NCBI RefSeq assembly: GCF_001425265.1
Contig: NZ_LMEC01000020.1
Span: 535,299 to 599,298 of the forward strand
From: Massilia sp. Root418
GTDB taxonomy: Bacteria; Pseudomonadota; Gammaproteobacteria; Burkholderiales; Burkholderiaceae_D
Length of the DNA stretch: 64,000 nt
Reading direction: 5' to 3'
Below the pieces are notes generated by a model. It was not told the DNA's origin, ran no database searches, and worked only from the letters and a program-made list of their open reading frames with translations. Of the stretch, positions 51,697 to 59,555 are shown piece by piece (the stretch's first letter is position 1; each line of letters starts with the position of its first letter). Position numbers and translations under genes: made by a program.

Positions 51697-54600
51697 GCTT
51701 TGCTCCCTTGTTTTTCCACCAGCGGACCTTCCAGCCAATCCACCTTGTTCATCTTGCGCACCAGGACGAATTCATCGCGGTTCGAGCCCACGGTGCCGTA
51801 GTAGTTGAAGCCCCACGACAGCTGCGCATAGCCGCCTATCATGTGGGTCGGCTTGGTCACGGCGCGGGTGACCGAGTTGTGGATGCCGCCCCGCATGCCG
51901 GACATCTCGGCGCCCGGCGTGTTGACGATCTTTTCCTGGGCGTGGTACATCAGCGTCATGCCCTCCGGGACGCGCTGGCTGACGATGGCGCGCGCCGTCA
52001 GCGTGCCGTTCACGTTGAACACCTCGATCCAGTCGTTGTCGACGATGCCGGCGGACTTGGCGTCCGTTTCGGACAGCCACACGTGCGGGCCGCCGCGCGA
52101 CAAGGTCAGCATGCGCAGATTGTCCGAGTAGGTGGAGTGGATACCCCACTTCTGGTGCGGCGTGATGAAGTTGAGCGCGATCTCCTTGTTCCCGTTCGGC
52201 TTGGCGCCCAGCGTGGCGGCCGTGGTCTTGGTGTTGATGGCCGGCTTGTACACGCACAGGCCCTCGCCGAAGTCGCGCATCCAGCGGTGATCCTGGTAGA
52301 ACTGCTGGCGGCCGGTCAGCGTGCGCCACGGGATCAGTTCGTGCACATTGGTATAGCAGGCGTTGTAGCTCACCTCTTCCGATTCCAGGCCCGACCAGGT
52401 GGGCGAGGAAATGATCTTGCGCGGCTGCGCCTGCACGTCGCGGAAGCGGATGCTGTCATGCTCGCGCGGCAGCGCCAGGTGGGTGTGGTCGCGGCCCGTG
52501 ATCTTCGACAGCGCATCCCAGGCCTTCACCGCCACGTGGCCGTTGGTTTCCGGCGCCAGCGACAGGATCATCTCGGCCGCGTCGATGGCGGTATCCAGGC
52601 GCGGCTGGCCATGGCTCACGCCCTCGGCCAGCACGGTGCGGTTGATGCCGCGCAGGACGTCCACCTCGTGGCCGGTCTTCCAGCTGATGCCCTTGCCGCC
52701 GTTGCCCAGCTTCTCCAGCAACGGACCGATGGAAGTGAACTTTTTGTAGATCTGCGTGTAGTCGCGCTCCACCACGGTGAAGTTGGGCATGGTCTTGCCC
52801 GGCACCGGCTCGCACTCGCCGGCGCGCCAGTCCTTCGGATCGAAGGGCTGGCCCAGCTCGCCCGGGGTGTCGTGCATCAGCGGGGTGAGCACCAGGTCGG
52901 TCTGTTTGCCCAGGCAGGCGCCACCGATTTCCTCGAACTTCTTCGCCAGGCCCTTATAGATCTCCCAGTCCGAGCGCGACTGCCACAGCGGCTGCACGGC
53001 CTCGGACAACGGGTGGATGAAGGGATGCATGTCGGACGTGTTCAAGTCGTCCTTCTCGTACCAGGTGGCGGTCGGGAGCACGATGTCGCCGTACAGGCAG
53101 GTGGTGGACATGCGGAAGTCCAGCACCACCAGCAGATCCAGCTTGCCCTCCGCGGCCGGGCGCACCTTCACGTCGCGCGGCTTGATGCAGTGGTCCTCGT
53201 CGCTCATCAGCGCGTTCTGCGTGCCCAGCAAATACTTCAGGAAGTACTCGTGGCCCTTGCCCGAGCTGCCCAGGATGTTGGAGCGCCACACGAACATATT
53301 GCGCGGGAAGTTGGCCGGATTGTCCGGATCGTCGCAGGAGAACTGCAGCTTGCCGTCCCTGATCTGCTGCACCGCGTAGTCGGCCGGCGCCACGCCTGCC
53401 GCCGCCGCCGCGCGCGTCAGCTCCAGCGGATTGGTCTGCAGCTGCGGCGCGGACGGCAGCCAGCCCAGGCGCTCGGCCTTGGCGTTGTAGTCCAGCAGTG
53501 TCATCGGCGCCACGTCGGCGCCCGCCAGCGGCGAGGCGATTTCGTCGGTGTGCAGCTTCTCGTGGCGCCACTGGCTGGTGTGGGCGTAGAAGAAGGAGGT
53601 GCCGTTCATCTGGCGCATCGGACGGTTCCAGTCCTGCGCGAAGGCCAGCGGGGTCCAGCCGGTTTGCGGCCGCAGCTTCTCCTGGCCCACGTAATGCGCC
53701 CAGCCGCCGCCGGACTGGCCGATACAGCCGCACATCATCAGCATGTTGATGATGCCGCGGTAGGTCATGTCCATGTGATACCAGTGGTTCAGCGCCGCGC
53801 CCACGATGACCATGCTCTTGCCGCGCGTCTTGTCGGCATTCTCGGCGAACTGGCGCGCCACGGTGATCACGTCGGCCGCCTTCACGCCGGTGTGCTTGAC
53901 CTGCCAGGCCGGCGTGTAGGGCACATCGTCCTCGTAGCTGGACGCCACGTTGCCCCCGCCCAGGCCGCGGTCCACGCCGTAGTTGGCCAGGGTCAGGTCG
54001 AACACGGTGGCCACCAGCGCGGTGCTGCCGTCGGCCAGCGTGATGCGCTTGACGGGCACGTTGCGCAGCAGGACATCGGAGGCGTCCTTGCCGCCGAAGT
54101 AAGGGAAGGCCACCGGCAGCACCTCGCCGCCTGCGCCCAGCAGCGACAGCTGCGGATCGACCGGCTGGCCATTGCCGCCCTGCTTCATCTCCAGGTTCCA
54201 CTTGCCGGACTCGCCCCAGCGGAAGCCAATGGAGCCGGCCGGCGCCACGATAGCGCCACTGGCCTCGTCGATCACCAGGGTTTTCCATTCCGGGTTGTTG
54301 GTCTCGTCCAGGCTCTTGTCCAGGTGCGAGGCGCGCAGGAAGTAGTCCGGCGCCAGGTGGCCGTTGTGCTCCTTGAGCAGCACCAGCATGGGGAAGTCGG
54401 TGTACTGCTTGGCGTATTCCTTGAAGTACTTGGACTGGCCGGCGGTGTGGAACTCCTTCAGGATCACGTGGCCCATCGCCATGGCCAGGGCGGCGTCGGT
54501 TCCCTGCTTGGGGGCCAGCCAGATGTCGCCGAACTTGGCCATCTCGCCGAAGTCGGACGACACGGCCACCGTCTTGGTGCCCTTGTAGCGCACCTCGGTG

Positions 54601-55400
54601 TAGAAGTGGGCATCGGGCGTGCGCGTCATCGGCACGTTAGAGCCCCACACCATCAGGTAGGTGGAGTTGTACCAGTCGGCCGATTCCGGCACGTCGGTCT
54701 GCTCGCCCCACACCTGCGGGCTGGCCGGCGGCAAGTCGCAGTACCAGTCATAGAAGCTCAGCGCCACGCCGCCGATCAGCGACAGGTAGCGCGTGCCGGC
54801 GGCGTAGCTGACCATGGACATGGCGGGAATCGGCGAGAAGCCGACGATGCGGTCCGGGCCGTACTTCTTGATGGTGAACGCGTTGGCGGCGGCGATCATC
54901 TCGTTGGCGTCGTCCCACGACGCGCGCACGAAGCCGCCCTGGCCGCGCACGGTCTTGTAGCTGGCCGCGCGGGCCGGGTCCTGGCTGATGTACTCCCAGG
55001 CGGCGACCGGGTCCATGGTCACGCGCGCCTCGCGCCACATCTCCATCAGGCGGCCGCGCACCATCGGATACTTCACGCGCTGCGCCGAATAGACGTACCA
55101 GGAATAGCTGGCGCCGCGCGGGCAGCCGCGCGGCTCGTGGTTGGGCAGGTCCGGACGGGTGCGCGGATAATCGGTCTGCTGGGTTTCCCAGGTAATCAGG
55201 CCGTTCTTCACATACACCTTCCAGCTGCAGGAGCCGGTGCAGTTAACGCCGTGCGTGGAGCGCACGATCTTGTCGTGCTGCCAGCGCTGGCGGTAAGCGT
55301 TCTCCCAGGTGCGGTCCTCGTCCACCACGGCGCCGTGGCCGTTGGAAAAGGTCGACCTGGCCTTGCTGAAGAAATTCAGGCGATCCAAAAAATGACTCAT
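51693..55400 (-). CDS. narG: Respiratory nitrate reductase alpha subunit NarG
   Basis: 1235 residues from the ATG at 55400 (MSHFLDRLNFF), about E. coli length. The N-terminal cluster motif HGVNCTGSCSWKV (HxxxCxxxC) and ADWYNSTYLMVWGSN, the region of the molybdenum Asp ligand, are intact, as is GCPRGASYSWYVYS. It is the cytoplasmic catalytic subunit with Mo-bisMGD that reduces nitrate to nitrite. It is first in narGHJI-ppiC. Upstream are a CTAG dyad at 55553-55572 and a weak TTGCC-GATA-TCCAA (55504-55517), a possible poor FNR-type site. Confidence 0.96.
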   Translation of the reverse strand: MSHFLDRLNFFSKARSTFSNGHGAVVDEDRTWENAYRQRWQHDKIVRSTHGVNCTGSCSWKVYVKNGLITWETQQTDYPRTRPDLPNHEPRGCPRGASYSWYVYSAQRVKYPMVRGRLMEMWREARVTMDPVAAWEYISQDPARAASYKTVRGQGGFVRASWDDANEMIAAANAFTIKKYGPDRIVGFSPIPAMSMVSYAAGTRYLSLIGGVALSFYDWYCDLPPASPQVWGEQTDVPESADWYNSTYLMVWGSNVPMTRTPDAHFYTEVRYKGTKTVAVSSDFGEMAKFGDIWLAPKQGTDAALAMAMGHVILKEFHTAGQSKYFKEYAKQYTDFPMLVLLKEHNGHLAPDYFLRASHLDKSLDETNNPEWKTLVIDEASGAIVAPAGSIGFRWGESGKWNLEMKQGGNGQPVDPQLSLLGAGGEVLPVAFPYFGGKDASDVLLRNVPVKRITLADGSTALVATVFDLTLANYGVDRGLGGGNVASSYEDDVPYTPAWQVKHTGVKAADVITVARQFAENADKTRGKSMVIVGAALNHWYHMDMTYRGIINMLMMCGCIGQSGGGWAHYVGQEKLRPQTGWTPLAFAQDWNRPMRQMNGTSFFYAHTSQWRHEKLHTDEIASPLAGADVAPMTLLDYNAKAERLGWLPSAPQLQTNPLELTRAAAAAGVAPADYAVQQIRDGKLQFSCDDPDNPANFPRNMFVWRSNILGSSGKGHEYFLKYLLGTQNALMSDEDHCIKPRDVKVRPAAEGKLDLLVVLDFRMSTTCLYGDIVLPTATWYEKDDLNTSDMHPFIHPLSEAVQPLWQSRSDWEIYKGLAKKFEEIGGACLGKQTDLVLTPLMHDTPGELGQPFDPKDWRAGECEPVPGKTMPNFTVVERDYTQIYKKFTSIGPLLEKLGNGGKGISWKTGHEVDVLRGINRTVLAEGVSHGQPRLDTAIDAAEMILSLAPETNGHVAVKAWDALSKITGRDHTHLALPREHDSIRFRDVQAQPRKIISSPTWSGLESEEVSYNACYTNVHELIPWRTLTGRQQFYQDHRWMRDFGEGLCVYKPAINTKTTAATLGAKPNGNKEIALNFITPHQKWGIHSTYSDNLRMLTLSRGGPHVWLSETDAKSAGIVDNDWIEVFNVNGTLTARAIVSQRVPEGMTLMYHAQEKIVNTPGAEMSGMRGGIHNSVTRAVTKPTHMIGGYAQLSWGFNYYGTVGSNRDEFVLVRKMNKVDWLEGPLVEKQGSKA

Positions 55401-55552
55401 GCTGGCTCCTCGCTGGCGCCGCTGGGGCGCCGGGAAATAAACACCGCTGCACGCAACATGCATGCAGCCGTCGATGGAAGCAGTCTACGAATACGGCGCC
55501 CTATTGGATATCGGCAAGAAGTGCTTCCGGCAGAGCGAGAAGGAGTAGCCTG

Positions 55553-55572
55553 CCTAGTCCTTTGTGACTAGG
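55553..55572 (-). promoter_or_regulatory. CTAG-containing dyad upstream of narG
   Basis: CCTAGTC-N6-GACTAGG, a perfect 7-bp-arm inverted repeat 153-172 bp before the narG ATG. It also covers the stop of the small ORF at 55568-55849. It shares the GACTAG core with the moaA and narK1 upstream regions. Confidence 0.55.
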
Positions 55573-55849
55573 ATGGCGTGCCGGACGGGCTGCATGCGGG
55601 TACGGCTGGTGCGGTGCCGGCGCGGTGCGGCAGCGCGGGCTGAGCGCAAACGCAAGGGCCGCCGGCGGGCGCCGCGCCGCGCCCGGCGTGAACGGTGGCT
55701 GAGGACGCCATGCACAGGGCGGCCGGCGCCGATGCCGGGGCCGATGCCGGATGCGCGCGCCACTCCAGCAGCAGCATGCCGGCCAGCGCCGCCAGCGAGG
55801 CCGCCTGCACCGCCAGGCCGAGCGGCGCGGGCCTATGAGATCTGAACAT
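55568..55849 (-). CDS. Small Ala/Pro-rich membrane or secreted protein under an FNR-type promoter
   Basis: 93 residues, no family recognised. AAGGAG precedes two tandem ATGs; 55849 has the better 5-bp spacing. A hydrophobic segment at about residues 10-30 (LGLAVQAASLAALAGMLLLE) could be an anchor or signal peptide. The rest is Ala/Pro-rich with four Cys (ALCMAS, PCVCAQ, PACSPS). Upstream is a perfect FNR box (55916-55929) with a GACAAT -10-like hexamer (55888-55893) at exactly class II spacing. This supports anaerobic expression, though codon pattern alone does not prove that it is translated. Confidence 0.5.
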   Translation of the reverse strand: MFRSHRPAPLGLAVQAASLAALAGMLLLEWRAHPASAPASAPAALCMASSATVHAGRGAAPAGGPCVCAQPALPHRAGTAPAVPACSPSGTPS

Positions 55850-55887
55850 CATGACTCCTTCAAAAACGGGCATGTGCCCGCGCCGCC

Positions 55888-55929
55888 ATTGTCGGCAGCG
55901 CGGCCGCGCGGCGCCTTGATGTGCATCAA
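55888..55929 (-). promoter_or_regulatory. Class II FNR promoter with perfect FNR box
   Basis: TTGAT-GTGC-ATCAA at 55916-55929 matches the FNR consensus in all ten defined bases. On the minus strand GACAAT at 55888-55893 would be the -10, giving a start near 55881 with the box centred at -41.5. It faces the small ORF (ATG 55849). The gene at 56076 on the plus strand is 147 bp away and could also be affected. A further CTAG motif (AAATGCCTAGTCCCC) lies at 55961-55974. Confidence 0.75.
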
Positions 55930-56075
55930 GCGCAGCCGGGCGGCGCGGCGCCTCGTGCGAAATGCCTAGTCCCCCTCGTGCCGACCGCCTATAGCCGCGC
56001 GGGCGCGGCTGGGATATACCTACGGCATGGCCGCCGCGCGCGGCATCCCACAGCAAACAATGACAAGGAAACCAC

Positions 56076-56465
56076 ATGAAAATCGCCAGTTTCGACGACC
56101 TGCTCGCCGCCGCCGCCGCCCAGGAGCAGCCGCAGCGCCTGCTGTTCGCCTTCAGCATGGCCGAAGCCGCGCCCGGCCACCGTGGCGCGGACGCCCCGCA
56201 AACGCTGATCCCGGTCATGTGCGCCGACAAAGCGCCCGAAGAAGTCACCAGCTTCGCCCAGCTGGCCGGCGAAGCGGCCGACATCGGCGCGCAATGGGAC
56301 ATGGTGATGGTAAGCGCGCTATCCGGCGCAGCGGGCACACAGCCGCCCGCCGGCACGGTCGAGCAAGCCCTGCGCCGCATGCTGCGCGCCATCCAGGACG
56401 GCCAGCTCGACTGGATGCTCGCCTTCGACCGCCAAGGACAACTCCTACACGCTCAACCAGCCTGA
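56076..56465 (+). CDS. Short conserved hypothetical protein of the nitrate locus
   Basis: 129 residues. No signal peptide or membrane helix. It begins KIASFDDLLAAAAAQEQPQRLLFAFSMAE, has VMCADKAPEEVTSF and WDMVMVSALSGAAG in the middle, and ends LDWMLAFDRQGQLL. I recall short proteins like this near denitrification genes, sometimes labelled as ribonucleotide reductase subunit, a label nothing in this sequence supports. AAGGAAACC precedes the ATG. The role is unknown; its location beside narG and an FNR box suggests a part in anaerobic nitrogen metabolism. Confidence 0.7.
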   Translation: MKIASFDDLLAAAAAQEQPQRLLFAFSMAEAAPGHRGADAPQTLIPVMCADKAPEEVTSFAQLAGEAADIGAQWDMVMVSALSGAAGTQPPAGTVEQALRRMLRAIQDGQLDWMLAFDRQGQLLHAQPA

Positions 56466-56482
56466 TTTCCCAGGCGACCTCA

Positions 56483-56534
56483 GCCGCATTTCGCCCCCAT
56501 TCGGGGTCAGACCCCGAGTTCAGGAAAATGCGGC
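56483..56534. repeat. REP-like palindrome, copy 1 (imperfect)
   Basis: GCCGCATTT ... AAATGCGGC outer arms with the inner core CGGGGTC-A-GACCCCG. The arms between these are mismatched. It shares the core and outer arms with copy 2 about 165 bp away. GGGGTCAGACCCC cores are typical of proteobacterial REP elements moved by RAYT-type transposases, but no such gene is present here. Confidence 0.7.
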
Positions 56535-56646
56535 AGAGCTCGTTTGACGCGCTGCGTTTCATTCGGGAGCAGCCGTTCTGGCGCTTGCCCACTGACAACT
56601 TCGCCCGCCGCCGCTGCGCGCGGAACCAGGCTCGGCAGCCTAGCGA

Positions 56647-56707
56647 CCTGAGCCGCATTTCCCCCACTTCGGGGTCAGACCCCGAAGTGGGGGAAATGCG
56701 GCTCAGG
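56647..56707. repeat. REP-like palindrome, copy 2 (perfect, 61 bp)
   Basis: A perfect inverted repeat: two 30-bp arms around a single A at 56677, with core GGGGTC-A-GACCCC. I checked every pair from 56647/56707 inwards and found no mismatch. It lies 19 bp beyond the carbonic anhydrase stop and may also end that transcript. Copy 1 plus copy 2 form a BIME-like pair separated by 112 bp. Confidence 0.85.
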
Positions 56708-56725
56708 CTGGCTAATCAGGGTGGG

Positions 56726-57379
56726 CTAATCAGGGGGGCGGGTCAGGGGGCAGACCAGGGGGAGGAATTGCTGGCGCCGGGCGGAGTAGGCCATCAGGGC
56801 GCCGCATTCGATGTCGAAGTACCAGCCGTGCAGCTTGAGCTTGCCTTCGTCGACGCGGCGCTTGATCCAGGGGTAGGTCAGCAGGTTGTCCAGCGAATGC
56901 AAGATGCTGGCCAGCTCGCAGGCCTTGTGCTGCTCGTCCTGGCCGCGGTGGCCCAGCGTCTGCCGCACCTGGCGCGCCACCGGTTCGGCGATCTTCATCC
57001 AGCGCCCGACAAAGTCGGTCTCGGCCGCCGGCTGGCGCGGCCCCATCAGGGCGCGGATGCCGCCGCAGCGCGCGTGGCCCAGCACGATCACCCGCTCCAC
57101 TTCGAGATTGCATACGGCAAATTCGATCGCCGAGCTCACCCCGGGCGGCGCGTCCGGGGTGCACGGCGGGACCAGGTTGGCGATATTGCGCACCACGAAC
57201 AGGTCGCCCGGGTCGCTGCCGGTCAGCAGCATGGGGTCGACCCGCGAGTCGCAGCAGCCGATCAGCAGCGTGCCCGGCGTCTGGCGCGCACGCAGGCTGT
57301 CGTACAGCCCGTGGGTGTCGCCGAAGTAGCGCTGCTGGAAACGGCCGAAGCCTTGTACGAATTTTTCAATGTCTTGCAT
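56726..57379 (-). CDS. can: Beta-class carbonic anhydrase
   Basis: 217 residues. Zinc ligands and the acid dyad are in IGCCDSRVDP (Cys, Asp-Arg) and GHARCGGIRAL (His and Cys). It interconverts CO2 and bicarbonate in the cytoplasm. It lies 9 bp after the Dnr-like regulator gene and seems to be the last gene of the narK1-narK2-hemN-dnr-can run. A carbonic anhydrase here may supply bicarbonate during anaerobic growth, which is inference. Confidence 0.94.
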   Translation of the reverse strand: MQDIEKFVQGFGRFQQRYFGDTHGLYDSLRARQTPGTLLIGCCDSRVDPMLLTGSDPGDLFVVRNIANLVPPCTPDAPPGVSSAIEFAVCNLEVERVIVLGHARCGGIRALMGPRQPAAETDFVGRWMKIAEPVARQVRQTLGHRGQDEQHKACELASILHSLDNLLTYPWIKRRVDEGKLKLHGWYFDIECGALMAYSARRQQFLPLVCPLTRPPD

Positions 57380-57388
57380 GCGCCCTCC

Positions 57389-58075
57389 TCAACCTGCGCA
57401 TTGCCGCAGCGCGGCCGGGTCCAGGATCGCCACCCGCCTGCCCTTGAACGCGATCAGGTGGCGCGCGCTCAGCTCGGCCATGATGCGCGAGAAGTGCTCC
57501 GGCGTGAGGCTGAGCCGCGAGGCCAGCACCGCCTTCGACACCGGCAGCGTGAGCGATACTTCGCCGGCCGTTTCCTGCGAGGGCTGCTTGAGCAGGAAGG
57601 CGGCCACGCGCTCGGTGCCGGAGCGCAGCGCGTACGATTCGAGGTCGGACATGAGGCTGTGCATGCGCTGGCTCAGGCCCGCCAGCATCTTGCAGGCGAA
57701 GGCCGGCGCGTTTTCAATCTCGCGGTAGATGGCCGGCTTGGCCACGTGCAGCAGCAAGCTGTCTTCGGTGGCTTGCGCCGTGACGATGTAGGGGCTGTTC
57801 ATGAACATGAGCGCTTCGCCGAAGCTGTGCCCGGGCCCGATCAGTTCTATCACCTTCTCAGCGCCGTGCGCGGAGTGGAAGGCCAGTTTGACGCGGCCGT
57901 ACAGCACCACGTGGAAGCCGGTGCACGGGTCGCCGCGCTGGAAGATCAGGTCGCCACGCTCGACGCGCAGTTCGGTGCAGCCCAGCGCGATGCGGTCCAG
58001 CTCTTCGTCCTGCAGGGTATTGAACAGCGGAACCCGCGACAAAAACGTTTGCGGTTTGATTTTATTTCGGTCCAT
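57389..58075 (-). CDS. dnr: Crp/Fnr family regulator, Dnr/NnrR-like
   Basis: 228 residues. N-terminal cyclic-nucleotide-type beta-barrel (FQRGDPCTGFHVVLYGRVKL, GPGHSFGEALMF), long dimer helix, and HTH SKAVLASRLSLTPEHFSRIM with the E--SR residues that read TTGAT/C half-sites. It lacks the N-terminal Cys cluster of FNR, so it does not sense oxygen through 4Fe-4S; DNR-type proteins respond to nitric oxide, through heme in the known case. It is 19 bp downstream of hemN. Likely targets in the window are the boxes before nnrS and the small ORF. Confidence 0.88.
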   Translation of the reverse strand: MDRNKIKPQTFLSRVPLFNTLQDEELDRIALGCTELRVERGDLIFQRGDPCTGFHVVLYGRVKLAFHSAHGAEKVIELIGPGHSFGEALMFMNSPYIVTAQATEDSLLLHVAKPAIYREIENAPAFACKMLAGLSQRMHSLMSDLESYALRSGTERVAAFLLKQPSQETAGEVSLTLPVSKAVLASRLSLTPEHFSRIMAELSARHLIAFKGRRVAILDPAALRQCAG

Positions 58076-58094
58076 AGTGGTCTCCTGCGCCGCC

Positions 58095-59555
58095 CTAAAT
58101 CGTGGCGGAATAGCGCCGTGGCGGCGGGCCGGTGTCGGCCTGTGCGTGCAGATAGCGGTCGAACGCCATGCAGATATTGCGGATCAGCAGCCGCCCGCGC
58201 AGCGTGACCTGGATGCCTGCGCTGTCCATGCGCAGCAAGCCCTGTTGTTCCAGGGGCCGCAGCCGTTCCAGCTCGGGGGCGAAGTAGGCGGCCGCGCCGC
58301 CGGGGATGGCCGGCTGGCTGGCATCGAGCGAGGCGAAGTCCAGTTCGAAGTCGCACATCAGCTTGCCGATCACGCTGCGGCGCAGGTGGTCGTCCACGTC
58401 CAGCGTAACGCCGCGCGCGACCGGCAACCGGCCCGCATCCAGCGCGGCGTAGTAGGCCGATATGGACTTTTCGTTCTGGCTGTAGCAGCCGCCCACCGAG
58501 CTGATGGCCGACACGCCCAGCGCCACCAGGTCGCTCTCGGCGTGGGTGGAATAGCCCTGGAAGTTGCGGTGCAGCCGCCCTTCCCGCTGGCTGCGCGCCA
58601 GGTCGTCCTCCGGCAGCGCAAAGTGGTCCATGCCGATGTAGACGTAGCCGGCCGCCGTCAGGCGCTCGATGCACAGCGCCAGCATGGTCAGCTTGGTTTC
58701 CGGGTCCGGCAAGGTGGCCGCGTCGATCAGGCCTTGCGACTTGAACAGGTGCGGCATGTGGGCGTAGTTGTACAGCGCCAGGCGGTCCGGCTTCAGGCCT
58801 ATCACCTGCTCCAGGGTGACGGCCATGCTGGCCGGGCTCTGGCACGGCAGGCCGTAGATCAGGTCCACGCTCACCGAGCGGAAAGCGGCGTCGCGCGCGG
58901 CTGCCAGCACGGCGGCGGTCTGCTCGTAGGGCTGCACGCGGTTGACGGCGCGCTGCACCGCCGGGTCGAAGTCCTGGATGCCCAGGCTGACCCGGTTGAA
59001 GCCCTGCCGCCGCAGCACGTGCATGCGCTCGGGAGTGACGGTGCGCGGGTCGATCTCGACCGAGAATTCGCCTTCCTCGTCGGCGGCGAACGCGAAGCGG
59101 CTGCGCAGGGAGGCCAGCAGGCCGTCCATCTGGGCGTCGTCCAGGTAGGTGGGCGTGCCGCCGCCGAAGTGGAGCTGTTCGACCCGGTTCATGCCGGCGA
59201 ACAGCGCGCCTTGCAGTTCAATCTCGCGCTCCAGGTAGTCCAGGTATTGCACCGCCTTGCTGCGGTCCTGCGTGATGATCTTGTTGCAGCCGCAGTAGTA
59301 GCACAGCGACTGGCAGAACGGGATGTGCACGTACAGGGACAGGCCACGCGCCTGCCCAGCTCCAGCTCCAGCTCCAGCTCCAGCTTCGGCCCCGGCGCGG
59401 CGGGCCGCGACGCCGCTGCGGTAGTCCGCCTCGCCGAAGCCGGACTGGAAGCGGTCCGCGCTGGGGTAGGAGGTGTAGCGCGGCCCAGCCTGGGTCAGGC
59501 GGCGCACCAGCGCCGCGTCGAATTCGACCGAGGGGGTGATGGGGATGGTTAGCAT
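58095..59555 (-). CDS. hemN: Oxygen-independent coproporphyrinogen III oxidase HemN
   Basis: 486 residues from the ATG at 59555, overlapping the narK2 stop by 7 bp. Radical-SAM cluster: VHIPFCQSLCYYCGCN (CxxxCxxC plus extra Cys). GGGTPTYL and the C-terminal HemN domain are present (RLHRNFQGYSTH, ISSVGGCYSQNEK). It makes protoporphyrinogen without oxygen, needed for heme in anaerobic respiration. Residues about 54-66 contain an Ala-Gly repeat (EAGAGAGAGAGQ) from a CAGCTC hexamer run, not usual in HemN. Confidence 0.95.
   Translation of the reverse strand: MLTIPITPSVEFDAALVRRLTQAGPRYTSYPSADRFQSGFGEADYRSGVAARRAGAEAGAGAGAGAGQARGLSLYVHIPFCQSLCYYCGCNKIITQDRSKAVQYLDYLEREIELQGALFAGMNRVEQLHFGGGTPTYLDDAQMDGLLASLRSRFAFAADEEGEFSVEIDPRTVTPERMHVLRRQGFNRVSLGIQDFDPAVQRAVNRVQPYEQTAAVLAAARDAAFRSVSVDLIYGLPCQSPASMAVTLEQVIGLKPDRLALYNYAHMPHLFKSQGLIDAATLPDPETKLTMLALCIERLTAAGYVYIGMDHFALPEDDLARSQREGRLHRNFQGYSTHAESDLVALGVSAISSVGGCYSQNEKSISAYYAALDAGRLPVARGVTLDVDDHLRRSVIGKLMCDFELDFASLDASQPAIPGGAAAYFAPELERLRPLEQQGLLRMDSAGIQVTLRGRLLIRNICMAFDRYLHAQADTGPPPRRYSATI
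59357..59385. repeat. CAGCTC hexanucleotide repeat inside hemN
   Basis: Four perfect CAGCTC units (59357-59380) plus a partial fifth, read in frame as alternating Ala and Gly on the minus strand. Copy-number change would alter linker length without shifting the frame. Confidence 0.7.

Noticed and set aside
55504-55517. TTGCC-GATA-TCCAA as an FNR box for narG
   Set aside because: Two mismatches to the consensus and no -10 at the right distance; kept only as a remark in the narG entry.
51681-55571. 1296-codon plus-strand open frame opposite narG
   Set aside because: It is antisense to an unmistakable narG. The predicted protein is His/Arg/Val-rich low-complexity sequence without motifs.
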